This document shows, in pieces, positions 25,838-33,722 of a stretch of DNA of 64,000 nt. The number at the start of each line of letters is the position of its first letter. Position 1 is the stretch's first letter. This stretch comes from Desulfosporosinus hippei DSM 8344 (GTDB taxonomy: Bacteria; Bacillota; Desulfitobacteriia; Desulfitobacteriales; Desulfitobacteriaceae), in NCBI RefSeq assembly GCF_900100785.1, contig NZ_FNCP01000013.1, positions 1 through 64,000 of the forward strand, read 5' to 3'. A program made the position numbers and the translations under genes. The notes beneath the pieces are model-generated. The model was not told the DNA's origin. It was given only the letters and a program-made list of their open reading frames with translations, and did not search any database.

Positions 25838-25868
25838 ACGTGTTAAAAGGACCGTCCCCCTAACACGT
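25838..25868. repeat. REP hairpin next to the dpaL promoter
   Basis: The arms ACGTGTTA and TAACACGT (8 bp, perfect) enclose AAAGGACCGTCCCCC. The first 20 bp are the exact inverted copy of 22318-22337. The element ends only four nt before the sigma-54 -24 box. Confidence 0.75.
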
Positions 25869-25871
25869 TAT

Positions 25872-25889
25872 CTGGCACGGAAATTGCAT
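25872..25889 (+). promoter_or_regulatory. Sigma-54 promoter of dpaL
   Basis: CTGGCACGGAAATTGCAT matches the consensus closely. GG (25874-25875) and GC (25886-25887) are 10 nt apart. The leader to ATG 26031 is about 130 nt. Confidence 0.9.
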
Positions 25890-26030
25890 AATAAATTGGT
25901 GTTAGTAAGGCCAAAGGAATTTTTTAGGGGGAGATAAAAAGTTCAACAATAAAACAAGAAATTGTTTTTAATACCGTATTAAAATCCTAGTTTTATTGCA
26001 CAATACTTAAAAAAGAGGAGAGGTACACTA

Positions 26031-27254
26031 ATGTCAGACAAAATTAAATGGACTAAGAATACTATGCTTAAGAAAAACGGAACGGGTTCTTCGACTGAGC
26101 TCTTTAATAAAGACGCTATTGAAAAGGCCATCAATTTTCACAGAACGTTTCCCGATTATCAACCTACCCCACTTCGCCAACTGGATAAGTTAGCTAAAAA
26201 TTTAGGTGTTGGTGGAATCTATGTCAAAGATGAGTCCTATCGCTTTGGACTAAATGCTTTTAAAGCCTTAGGCGGTTCGTATGCTATTGGCAGATACCTG
26301 GCCCAGAGGCTTAACAAAGACATTAGTGAGCTGCCTTTTGAAGTGCTAACATCTAAAGAAGTTAAAGAGAAGTTAGGGGATATTACCTTCGCCACAACAA
26401 CTGACGGAAATCATGGCCGGGGAATTGCTTGGACCGCTCGGCAACTTCGCCAAAAATCCGTCGTCTATATGCCGAAAGGATCTTCTCAATACCGATTAGA
26501 AAGAATTCGATCCGAAGGCGCGGAAGCAGAGATTACAGATATGAATTATGATGATGCTGTACGGATGACGGCAGCTGAAGCAGAGAAGCATGGTTGGGTA
26601 GTCGTTCAGGATACCTCCTGGGAAGGCTATGAGGAAATCCCAAGTTGGATTATGCAAGGGTATGGGACAATGTCCGCGGAGGCCCTGGAACAGCTTAATG
26701 ACTGTGGTATCGATAAGCCAACCCATATTTTTATTCAGGCAGGAGTAGGTGCTCTTGCCGGGTCTGTACAAGGATATTTTGCTTCGCTATTTAAAGAAGA
26801 TCGCCCGATAACCGGGATAGTTGAAGCTGATCAGGCGGATTGTTTATATAAATCGGCTCTTGCTGCCGATGGCAAACCACGGGTAGTTGGCGGTGAGATG
26901 GCTACGGTTATGGCAGGACTTGCCTGCGGAGAACCGAATTTAATCGGTTGGAATATTTTAAGGGATTACAGTGATGTTTTTGTTTCTTGCCCGGATTGGG
27001 TAGCTGCCAAAGGAATGCGTGTGTTAGCTAATCCCTTGCTCGGGGATCCGAAAGTTATCTCAGGTGAATCCGGTGCCGTAACGACAGGATTAATAAGTAC
27101 AATTATGATTGATGATGCCTTCAAAGAAGCACGTGAAGCCCTTCAACTTAACGAATCATCTCAGATTTTAGTATTTAACACGGAGGGTAATACGGATCCC
27201 TTTAAATATCGCAGTATTGTTTGGGATGGTGAATTGCCATCAGCAGGACGTTAA
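26031..27254 (+). CDS. dpaL: Diaminopropionate ammonia-lyase
   Basis: This 407-residue fold-type II PLP enzyme (YgeX/DpaL) converts 2,3-diaminopropionate to pyruvate and two ammonia. The Schiff-base lysine is in RFGLNAFKALGGSYA (residue 78; Lys77 in E. coli). The TTDGNHGRGIAW segment and the aspartate-containing region after it match the family, and the length fits. It is a conserved member of the anaerobic purine/urate cluster and the step that makes pyruvate. It is transcribed alone from its own sigma-54 promoter and ends in a good terminator. AGAGGAGAGG precedes ATG 26031. Confidence 0.93.
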   Translation: MSDKIKWTKNTMLKKNGTGSSTELFNKDAIEKAINFHRTFPDYQPTPLRQLDKLAKNLGVGGIYVKDESYRFGLNAFKALGGSYAIGRYLAQRLNKDISELPFEVLTSKEVKEKLGDITFATTTDGNHGRGIAWTARQLRQKSVVYMPKGSSQYRLERIRSEGAEAEITDMNYDDAVRMTAAEAEKHGWVVVQDTSWEGYEEIPSWIMQGYGTMSAEALEQLNDCGIDKPTHIFIQAGVGALAGSVQGYFASLFKEDRPITGIVEADQADCLYKSALAADGKPRVVGGEMATVMAGLACGEPNLIGWNILRDYSDVFVSCPDWVAAKGMRVLANPLLGDPKVISGESGAVTTGLISTIMIDDAFKEAREALQLNESSQILVFNTEGNTDPFKYRSIVWDGELPSAGR

Positions 27255-27280
27255 TATGTTCTGTACATGATATGATAAGA

Positions 27281-27315
27281 AGGAAGCACAAATCTTTCAA
27301 GATAAGGTGCTTCCT
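27281..27315 (+). terminator. Terminator of dpaL
   Basis: A perfect 9-bp stem AGGAAGCAC/GTGCTTCCT is followed by TTCCGTTTTT. Confidence 0.8.
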
Positions 27316-27484
27316 TTCCGTTTTTATTAGTATCAACTTTGAAAATCAGGCATTTTCGAGTGCGGATATAGATTGTTGCTCTTCTTTATACTTTTTAGGC
27401 CGGATTGAGTAGGAAGTAAAGGAATATACGGAGAATACAGTATATGAAGTATGCTAAAGCTAATTATATGAGGTGTAATAAAGC

Positions 27485-29251
27485 ATGTTGTATTACTTAC
27501 GCAATATTAAGAGCACAGTTCAGCAAACGGCAGACGCCATTGCTGCAGCGCTAAAGATTGAAGTTGAAATTGCTGACGCTGACTTAGTAAGGGTCGCCGG
27601 TACGGGTAAATATAAAAGTCAATGCGGCTGCCCGATGGATGATGGTTTTGTTTATCGGCATGTTTTAAAAACTGGGGAGCCCGTGATCATTGACAACCCG
27701 GGCTTTAATGAGCTATGTCACCCTTGTCCATGTAAAGGGAATTGTATGGAGTACGCTGAAGTAGCTATCCCCATACGCAGTGATGATGAGATTATCGGGG
27801 TCATCGGCTTAGTAAGCTTTGACGAAGAGCAAACTAAGCGGCTTATGGACAACAAGCAATCGTTATTGCTGTTCTTGGAGAAGATGGCAGATCTTTTAGT
27901 GGGAAAAGCAAGTGAAATCCAACAAAACCATGATCGGGATATTTTAACCAGCCAACTAGTCACAGTCCTCAATTTGTTGCATGATGGGATTTTGTTAGTA
28001 AATGACCAGCAACAAATAACCCATTATAATACCTTAGCTGCCAAACTATTAGACATAGATGAGCAAGAAGAGCAGGCGTTATATCACTTGTTGGAAAATA
28101 AAAAACTCTGGCAGGCAGTTGAACGGGGTGAAACCTTTTCGGGAAATATCCAGGGAAAAAGGGTCGCAACCCAGTTATACTGCGACGTCGTACCCATCAA
28201 AAAAGATGGGGTTATTGAAGGTGCGGTTATAACTCTCAGGGATATTCAGCAGATTAAGAAGCTGGTCAAAGCGGCTACGGTTAATGAAATAGAAACTCAT
28301 TTCTCCCAGATCGTAGGGAACTCGAGAAAAATGAAAGAATTAAAGGCCATGGCTTTACATGTGGCACCAAGTAAGGCTACCCTCCTAATTCAGGGGGAAA
28401 GCGGAACCGGGAAAGAGCTGCTGGCACGTGCCATCCATCAAAGTAGTAAACGTAAAGGACATGCCTTTATCGCCATCAATTGTGGTGCCATTCCGGAAAA
28501 CCTCCTGGAAAGCGAGTTGTTTGGATATGAGGAAGGATCCTTTACCGGGGCTAAACGGGGTGGAAAAATCGGTAAATTTGAGCTGGCCCATAATGGTACT
28601 CTTTTTTTAGATGAGATTGGGGACATGCCCCTTCACCTACAGGTAAAGATCCTAAGAGTTCTCCAAGAGAGAAGGGTAGAACGAATCGGCAGTTCTCGCT
28701 CGATACCCGTAGATGTACGTGTCATTGCTGCGACTCACAGAGATTTAGATAACATGGTTAAAACCGGTGAATTCAGAGAAGACCTTTATTATCGACTAAA
28801 TGTTATTCCCTTGACGATTCCCCCCTTACGTGAACGGTTAGAAGATGTTCCGATTCTGACCCAATTCTATTTAGATTATTATTCAGTAGTAACGGATAGG
28901 TCAGTAAGTGGAATTACTCCTGAAGCTATCGAGATTTTGTCTCACTATACTTGGCCGGGAAATGTTCGCGAGCTGGGTAACGTGATCGAGTACTGTGTCA
29001 CAATGGTTGCAGGGGGTATGATTACCGCAGATACGATGCCTAAGAGGATAAGGACCGAAAACAAAGCGGAAATCAAAGATTTATCTCTCAACCTTAAAGC
29101 TCTGGAGAGGGAAACAATTATGCGAGCCTTAACCCTCGTTAATATTGATGGGCATAAGGAAGACGCAGCAAAGTTGTTGGGAATTAGTAGAGCCTCCCTT
29201 TACCGTAAGATTAAGGAATATGAGATTGAAGAGAACAAGACTTTTACCTAA
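27485..29251 (+). CDS. Sigma-54 activator 2 of the purine cluster
   Basis: This 588-residue paralogue of the activator at 5963 has the same layout: a GAF-like sensor with a cysteine cluster (LCHPCPCKGNC), a PAS-like domain (about 155-265), an AAA+ domain with GESGTGKE, GSFTGAKRGG (Ser in place of the more common Ala in GAFTGA) and LFLDEIGDMP, and a Fis-type HTH at the end. Its DNA-recognition helix differs from that of the first activator. The downstream intergenic region has a different palindrome, GTCTCA-N3-TGAGAC, which I take as its own site. It probably activates the ygeY-led operon. ATG 27485 follows GAGGTGTAATAAAGC. Confidence 0.85.
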   Translation: MLYYLRNIKSTVQQTADAIAAALKIEVEIADADLVRVAGTGKYKSQCGCPMDDGFVYRHVLKTGEPVIIDNPGFNELCHPCPCKGNCMEYAEVAIPIRSDDEIIGVIGLVSFDEEQTKRLMDNKQSLLLFLEKMADLLVGKASEIQQNHDRDILTSQLVTVLNLLHDGILLVNDQQQITHYNTLAAKLLDIDEQEEQALYHLLENKKLWQAVERGETFSGNIQGKRVATQLYCDVVPIKKDGVIEGAVITLRDIQQIKKLVKAATVNEIETHFSQIVGNSRKMKELKAMALHVAPSKATLLIQGESGTGKELLARAIHQSSKRKGHAFIAINCGAIPENLLESELFGYEEGSFTGAKRGGKIGKFELAHNGTLFLDEIGDMPLHLQVKILRVLQERRVERIGSSRSIPVDVRVIAATHRDLDNMVKTGEFREDLYYRLNVIPLTIPPLRERLEDVPILTQFYLDYYSVVTDRSVSGITPEAIEILSHYTWPGNVRELGNVIEYCVTMVAGGMITADTMPKRIRTENKAEIKDLSLNLKALERETIMRALTLVNIDGHKEDAAKLLGISRASLYRKIKEYEIEENKTFT

Positions 29252-29287
29252 AAAGGCAACAAATCTATGTTTCAAAGCTAGATTTCC

Positions 29288-29302
29288 GTCTCAAAATGAG
29301 AC
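29288..29302. promoter_or_regulatory. Activator site GTCTCAAAATGAGAC
   Basis: This exact 15-bp palindrome lies about 260 bp upstream of the ygeY sigma-54 promoter and just behind the second activator gene. It shares the spacer length but not the arms of the TTATCA-type sites. Confidence 0.7.
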
Positions 29303-29368
29303 ATAATCCGAAGATTGTCGAATTCAGGGCTTCTTAGAGGTTTTTACATTTTTACTTTACAAATTACC

Positions 29369-29383
29369 GTCTCAAATTGAGAT
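29369..29383. promoter_or_regulatory. Activator site GTCTCAAATTGAGAT
   Basis: This second copy of the GTCTCA-N3-TGAGAC palindrome has one mismatch and lies about 180 bp upstream of the sigma-54 promoter. Confidence 0.7.
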
Positions 29384-29550
29384 TGGAAAGCGTGATAAAA
29401 CTTCTTAAGCTGGGGAAAGATAGTCCTTGAATAAAAGATTCAACAATTTCTTTCCGAGCTTTTGGGCTGATAGGAACAATCTTACGAAGGAGGTTGAGCC
29501 CTAACTGAACTTCAGATTAAAATTATCAAGAAAAGCCTTTTCAAACTAAG

Positions 29551-29567
29551 TTGGCATGGTTCTTGCT
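29551..29567 (+). promoter_or_regulatory. Sigma-54 promoter of the ygeY operon
   Basis: TTGGCATGGTTCTTGCT has GG at 29553-29554 and GC at 29565-29566, 10 nt apart. The predicted start is about 80 nt before ATG 29658. Confidence 0.9.
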
Positions 29568-29657
29568 ATATTTAACTGTGTAAGTTTAAAAGTCCAGCTT
29601 TAAAAAAGTGATCAATTTACTTGACTTCAAGAGTATTGAAAGGGGATTATGTAAAAA

Positions 29658-30905
29658 ATGGAATTTGCAAAAGTTCTTGAATTGGCCAAAAAATATGAGC
29701 CAGAAATGAGCCGGTTTTTAAGAGATCTTATCGCTATCCCAGGAGAAAGCTGTGATGAGAAGGGAACAGTACTTCGCATCAAAGAAGAAATGGAAAAGGT
29801 CGGCTTTGATAAAGTTGAGATTGATCCTCAGGGAAACGTTCTCGGTTATATTGGTCATGGCAAACATTTAATTGCTATGGATGCACATATTGACACTGTT
29901 GGTGTAGGGAACCTGGAAAACTGGAAGTATGATCCTTATCAAGGGTTTGAAGATGATGAGATCATTATCGGACGAGGCGCATCAGACCAAATCGGTGGTA
30001 TGGCTTCAATGGTTTATGCCGGTAAGATTATTAAAGATCTTGGTTTAGAAGATGATTATACCATGGTTGTTGTTGGTTCCGTACAGGAAGAAGACTGTGA
30101 TGGTTTGTGCTGGCAGTACATTATCAATGAAGACAAGGTTGTACCTGAATTTGTTGTAATTACCGAACCAACTGATGGCAAGATCTATCGCGGACATCGC
30201 GGACGTATGGAAATTAAAGTAATGACTAAAGGTGTTAGTTGTCATGGTTCAGCTCCAGAGCGTGGCGACAATGCAATTTATAAAATGGCTCCGATTCTCC
30301 AAGAATTACGCAGCTTACATGAAAACCTCATGGATCACCCCTTCCTTGGTAAAGGCAGCTTAACTGTTTCGGAGATCTTCCATACTTCTCCTTCACGTTG
30401 TGCAGTTGCCGATAGCTGCTGGATTTCCGTTGACCGTCGCTTAACAGCCGGAGAGACTTGGGAATATGCAGTTCAACAAATTAAGAACCTTCCTTCAGTC
30501 AAAGCTGCCAATGCAGAAGTAACCATGTATCAGTATGACAGACCTTCTTATACCAACCTGGTTTACCCAACAGAATGCTATTTCCCAACCTGGCTTATTG
30601 AAGAAGGACATCCTGTTACCAGTACTCTTACAGATGCTTACAAAGGATTATTCGGTAAGGATCCAGTTGTCGATAAATGGACCTTCTCTACAAATGGTGT
30701 TTCGATCATGGGACGTTATGGAATTCCTTGCATTGGTTTTGGACCGGGACACGAAGACCAAGCCCATGCTCCAAACGAGCGAACCTGGAAAAAGGAACTT
30801 GTTGATTGTGCAGCTATGTATGCAGCTATTCCGAGCATTTATATTAAGGAATATGCTGACAAGATGCCTAAGGATACTGAGAACCTTGTGGGGATTAAGA
30901 AGTAG
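29658..30905 (+). CDS. ygeY: YgeY-type M20 family hydrolase
   Basis: This 415-residue zinc-dependent amidohydrolase/peptidase is of the M20 (ArgE/DapE/YgeY) family. Metal-binding motifs are MDAHIDTVG (about 75-83), [10 protein letters not shown] (about 110) with the catalytic EED (about 150), and the C-terminal [15 protein letters not shown]. It belongs to the conserved YgeX-YgeY-YgeW set. Its likely role is to hydrolyse an N-acyl or carbamoyl diaminopropionate-type intermediate; the exact substrate is inferred. It is the first gene behind the fourth sigma-54 promoter, separated from ygeW by a 496-nt structured region. Confidence 0.88.
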   Translation: MEFAKVLELAKKYEPEMSRFLRDLIAIPGESCDEKGTVLRIKEEMEKVGFDKVEIDPQGNVLGYIGHGKHLIAMDAHIDTVGVGNLENWKYDPYQGFEDDEIIIGRGASDQIGGMASMVYAGKIIKDLGLEDDYTMVVVGSVQEEDCDGLCWQYIINEDKVVPEFVVITEPTDGKIYRGHRGRMEIKVMTKGVSCHGSAPERGDNAIYKMAPILQELRSLHENLMDHPFLGKGSLTVSEIFHTSPSRCAVADSCWISVDRRLTAGETWEYAVQQIKNLPSVKAANAEVTMYQYDRPSYTNLVYPTECYFPTWLIEEGHPVTSTLTDAYKGLFGKDPVVDKWTFSTNGVSIMGRYGIPCIGFGPGHEDQAHAPNERTWKKELVDCAAMYAAIPSIYIKEYADKMPKDTENLVGIKK

Positions 30906-30920
30906 ATTTTTTAGTGTGGG

Positions 30921-31318
30921 GCAAAGGCGACATTACTCCATTCGCACACGTTTCGTCGCTACTTCGGTCAGCGCTGAAGCTAAAACATCTAAACCCTTGT
31001 GCTTTCTGCATGTGCGCCGCTCCTTGCCAATCCACACTGCAGGAGTATGCGTAATGAGTTGCAGTGTGGCGATAAGCTCATCCGCTTATCGTCATGGCAC
31101 CGCGGCATCAGTCCATCCATGGACTAGTCCCACGACGTTTCTACACGCTTCAGCACTAACCTCCGCTTACGCGACTACACTAAAGTGCTCATTCTGTAAA
31201 GTCGCCTTTGCTGCAAGCTCGGGTGGGCTGGGAACGACGAAGGCTTTGTCGCGGTTCGGCGTTGACCTTCGGTAAACGCTGCTGCGCTCCAATTGTGTCG
31301 ACCTTTGGTCGACAAGAA
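30921..31318. repeat. GC-rich structured intergenic element
   Basis: GCAAAGGCGAC (30921-30931) and its exact reverse complement (31201-31211) bracket 270 nt. GCTGAAGC (30973-30980) pairs with GCTTCAGC (31147-31154). Inside are a perfect 10-bp hairpin (31032-31041 with 31060-31069) and a perfect 8-bp hairpin CGATAAGC/GCTTATCG (31070-31077 with 31084-31091). Further right is GTCGACC-TTT-GGTCGAC (31297-31313). No ORF here is credible. It could be a MITE-like insertion or a structured RNA within the ygeY-ygeW mRNA. Its composition is unlike the flanking genes. Confidence 0.65.
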
Positions 31319-31400
31319 TGTGTAGCTAAAAGGTTTTAACGATTTTGTAGTCTTAGGACTACTGAAAATATAGCAAACAAACATTTAGGAGGAATAATAA

Positions 31401-32405
31401 ATGAATACAGTTTTCAGAGGAAGACATTTTATTAACTTAGAGGACTTTACTAAAGAAGAATTAGATACAATGCTGGATGTTTCTTTAGATCTTAAGAGAA
31501 AATTTGCTATGGGCGAAGATACAGATTACCTTCATAACAAAACAGGATTCTTAATGTTCTTCGAACAATCTACTCGTACCAGAAACTCCATGGAAGCCGG
31601 TATGGCTCAATTGGGTGGTCATGCAGGATTCTTGGATTCCAGCAGCATGCAAATCGCTCATGGTGAGACAGCTAAGGATACAGCTATTATTCTTTCCCGC
31701 TTTGGTCACATGATTGCTTGCCGTTATTGCAACTGGGGCAGAGGAAATCAATACTTAACTGAGATGGCTAAATGGTCCTCAGTTCCGGTTATGAACTTAC
31801 AAGACGATCTTTATCACCCATTCCAAGGTTTAGCAGATTTGCTAACCATTAAAGAGAAACATCAAGACTTACGTCGCAAAAAGATTTCTATCATCTGGGC
31901 ATATGCTGAGAGTCATAAGAAACCGATTTCCGTGCCTGTAACTCAAGTTCTGCTCTTCCCTCGTTATGGTATGGATGTATGGCTCGCGTATCCAAAAGGT
32001 TGGGAACTTCCTGAGTGGGTTATTGAGCAAGCCAGAGCAAATGCTGAAAAGCATGGCGGTACTTTAACAATTACTCATGATGAGGCTGAAGCTTATAAGG
32101 ATGCTGATATCGTTATTCCTAAGAGCTGGGGCAACTGGGTTACTGACCAAACAGGTGCTACTGTTACCGGTGCCACTGCTGTTATTGATGATGCTCTCAT
32201 TTCCAATAAGAGCTGGAAGTGCACTGAAGCTAAAATGGCTACTGCCAGCAAAGATGTTATGTATATGCATGCCTTACCTGCTGACCGTAACAATGAAGTT
32301 GAAGACTCAGTTATTGATGGACCACATTCTATCGCTTATGATGCTGCAGAAAACCGTTTGCATACAGCTAAAGCTGTTATGACATTATTGGTAGGTGGAA
32401 AATAA
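31401..32405 (+). CDS. ygeW: YgeW-type carbamoyltransferase
   Basis: This 334-residue knotted transcarbamylase is related to ornithine and aspartate carbamoyltransferases. The carbamoyl-phosphate loop STRTRNS (about 58-64) and the family motif HALPADR (about 290) are present, while the ornithine or aspartate side-chain motifs are not. It belongs to the UTC/YgeW class known from purine gene clusters. In the catabolic direction it would phosphorolyse a carbamoylated amine, likely carbamoyl-diaminopropionate, to carbamoyl phosphate. Carbamate kinase follows directly. It is shorter than E. coli YgeW. AGGAGG lies before ATG 31401. Confidence 0.88.
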   Translation: MNTVFRGRHFINLEDFTKEELDTMLDVSLDLKRKFAMGEDTDYLHNKTGFLMFFEQSTRTRNSMEAGMAQLGGHAGFLDSSSMQIAHGETAKDTAIILSRFGHMIACRYCNWGRGNQYLTEMAKWSSVPVMNLQDDLYHPFQGLADLLTIKEKHQDLRRKKISIIWAYAESHKKPISVPVTQVLLFPRYGMDVWLAYPKGWELPEWVIEQARANAEKHGGTLTITHDEAEAYKDADIVIPKSWGNWVTDQTGATVTGATAVIDDALISNKSWKCTEAKMATASKDVMYMHALPADRNNEVEDSVIDGPHSIAYDAAENRLHTAKAVMTLLVGGK

Positions 32406-32407
32406 TT

Positions 32408-33358
32408 GTGAGTACATTAGCTGTTGTAGCAATTGGTGGGAATTCTCTGATTCGTGATAACGCACATGCGACCGTTGAAGATCAATATGAGGCAGTGGTA
32501 GAAACTGCCAAACATATTGTCGGTATGATCGAGCAGGGCTATGAAGTGATTGTTACTCATGGCAATGGTCCACAAGTCGGGTTTATTCTAAGAAGATCTG
32601 AAATTGCTAAGGATGTTGCAGCAATGCATCAGGTACCACTGGTCAGCTGTGGGGCAGACACCCAAGGAGCTATTGGTTATCAAATCCAACAAGCATTGGA
32701 TAATGAGTTCAAAAAGAGGGGTATGGACAAGACGGCTGTCACAGTTGTGACTCAAGTTGTTGTCTCAGAGAATGACCCTGCTTTTCAGAAACCCACTAAA
32801 CCCATTGGATCTTTCTATACAAAAGAACAAACTGAAGAGATTCAGAAAAATAATCCATCGTGGGTTATGATTGAAGATGCCGGCAGAGGTTATCGCCGTA
32901 TGGTTGCCTCTCCTCGTCCTCAAGAAATCGTAGAGAAAAATGTTATCAATAAACTGGTACGAGATGGCTATTGTGTCATCAGCGTTGGCGGTGGCGGAAT
33001 CCCCGTAGTTAAACGTGCAGACGGTTTGCTTCAAGGGGTGGATGCCGTTATTGATAAAGATTTTGCTACCAGTCTTTTGGCTGCAGATATTAAAGCTGAC
33101 GTTTTAATAATTTCCACAGGTGTACCGACAGTTTATTTAAACTATGGCAAGCCTGACGAAAAAGCCTTAGACAAGGTGACCTTAGCGGAACTTAAGCAGT
33201 ATGTGACTGAGAATCATTTTGCACCGGGAAGCATGCTGCCCAAAATCCAAGCTGTCATTAGCTTTTTAGAAAACGGCGGGAAAGAAGCGATTATTACTAA
33301 TCCTGAATCCTTAGAAGAAGCTATTGCCGGCAAAACCGGAACCCATATTTATCCCTAA
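32408..33358 (+). CDS. arcC: Carbamate kinase
   Basis: This 316-residue amino-acid kinase-fold enzyme uses carbamoyl phosphate and ADP to make ATP, CO2 and ammonia. Motifs include AIGGNSL at the start, THGNGPQVG (about 50), and the SVGGGGIPVV and DKDFATSLLA segments typical of ArcC. GTG 32408 begins two nt after the ygeW stop, so the two are translationally coupled. The pairing of YgeW with carbamate kinase makes purine degradation ATP-yielding. E. coli YqeA is the counterpart. Confidence 0.93.
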   Translation: MSTLAVVAIGGNSLIRDNAHATVEDQYEAVVETAKHIVGMIEQGYEVIVTHGNGPQVGFILRRSEIAKDVAAMHQVPLVSCGADTQGAIGYQIQQALDNEFKKRGMDKTAVTVVTQVVVSENDPAFQKPTKPIGSFYTKEQTEEIQKNNPSWVMIEDAGRGYRRMVASPRPQEIVEKNVINKLVRDGYCVISVGGGGIPVVKRADGLLQGVDAVIDKDFATSLLAADIKADVLIISTGVPTVYLNYGKPDEKALDKVTLAELKQYVTENHFAPGSMLPKIQAVISFLENGGKEAIITNPESLEEAIAGKTGTHIYP

Positions 33359-33405
33359 TTGATTAGGTATGAATCGAGTATTCCCATTGTAATAGTTACT
33401 GTGAG

Positions 33406-33444
33406 CTTGGGATGGAGAGGAGTTAGCTTCATCTCCATCCCAAG
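33406..33444 (+). terminator. Strong hairpin after carbamate kinase
   Basis: A perfect 13-bp stem CTTGGGATGGAGA/TCTCCATCCCAAG has a 13-nt loop. The tail is only mildly T-rich (TGTGATTTA), so read-through into the hydantoinase gene is possible. Confidence 0.65.
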
Positions 33445-33716
33445 TGTGATTTAAGAGTAGTATGAAAAAGTTAGATTTAAATTGGAGATCAGAATTACTT
33501 GAGTTTGTATAATCTTCATTTGAACCCTTATCAAGAAGAAGCATGAGACCTTCAATTATGTGTAGATATATATAAGTGGTCAGAGGCCTGAGGGCTGAAA
33601 GGTTCATCCAAAAGAATCTGACTTGTAATACGACAGATAGATTCTTCAGATTATCAACTGAGGAAGTTTCCATAATGTTTGTGCCCCCGAGATGAGGAGA
33701 TTTCCCTTAAGGAGAA
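33445..33716 (+). other. Intergenic leader before hydantoinase gene
   Basis: These 270 nt hold no supportable gene. A 6-bp stem GTCAGA/TCTGAC (33579-33584 with 33617-33622) closes a 32-nt GGCCTGAGGG-containing loop. I see no convincing sigma-54 promoter, and no sigma-70 promoter stands out. It may be an RNA leader. Confidence 0.3.
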
Positions 33717-33722
33717 ATGAAC

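Noticed and set aside
31130-31200. GTTTCTAC string in the structured element as a second purine riboswitch
   Set aside because: No CCGTAA-type L3, no P1 closing pair and no terminator in register; the match is a chance octamer.
30535-31275. A 246-codon open frame over the end of ygeY and the structured element
   Set aside because: It runs out of frame with ygeY, has no ribosome binding site or family features, and its second half is the inverted-repeat element.
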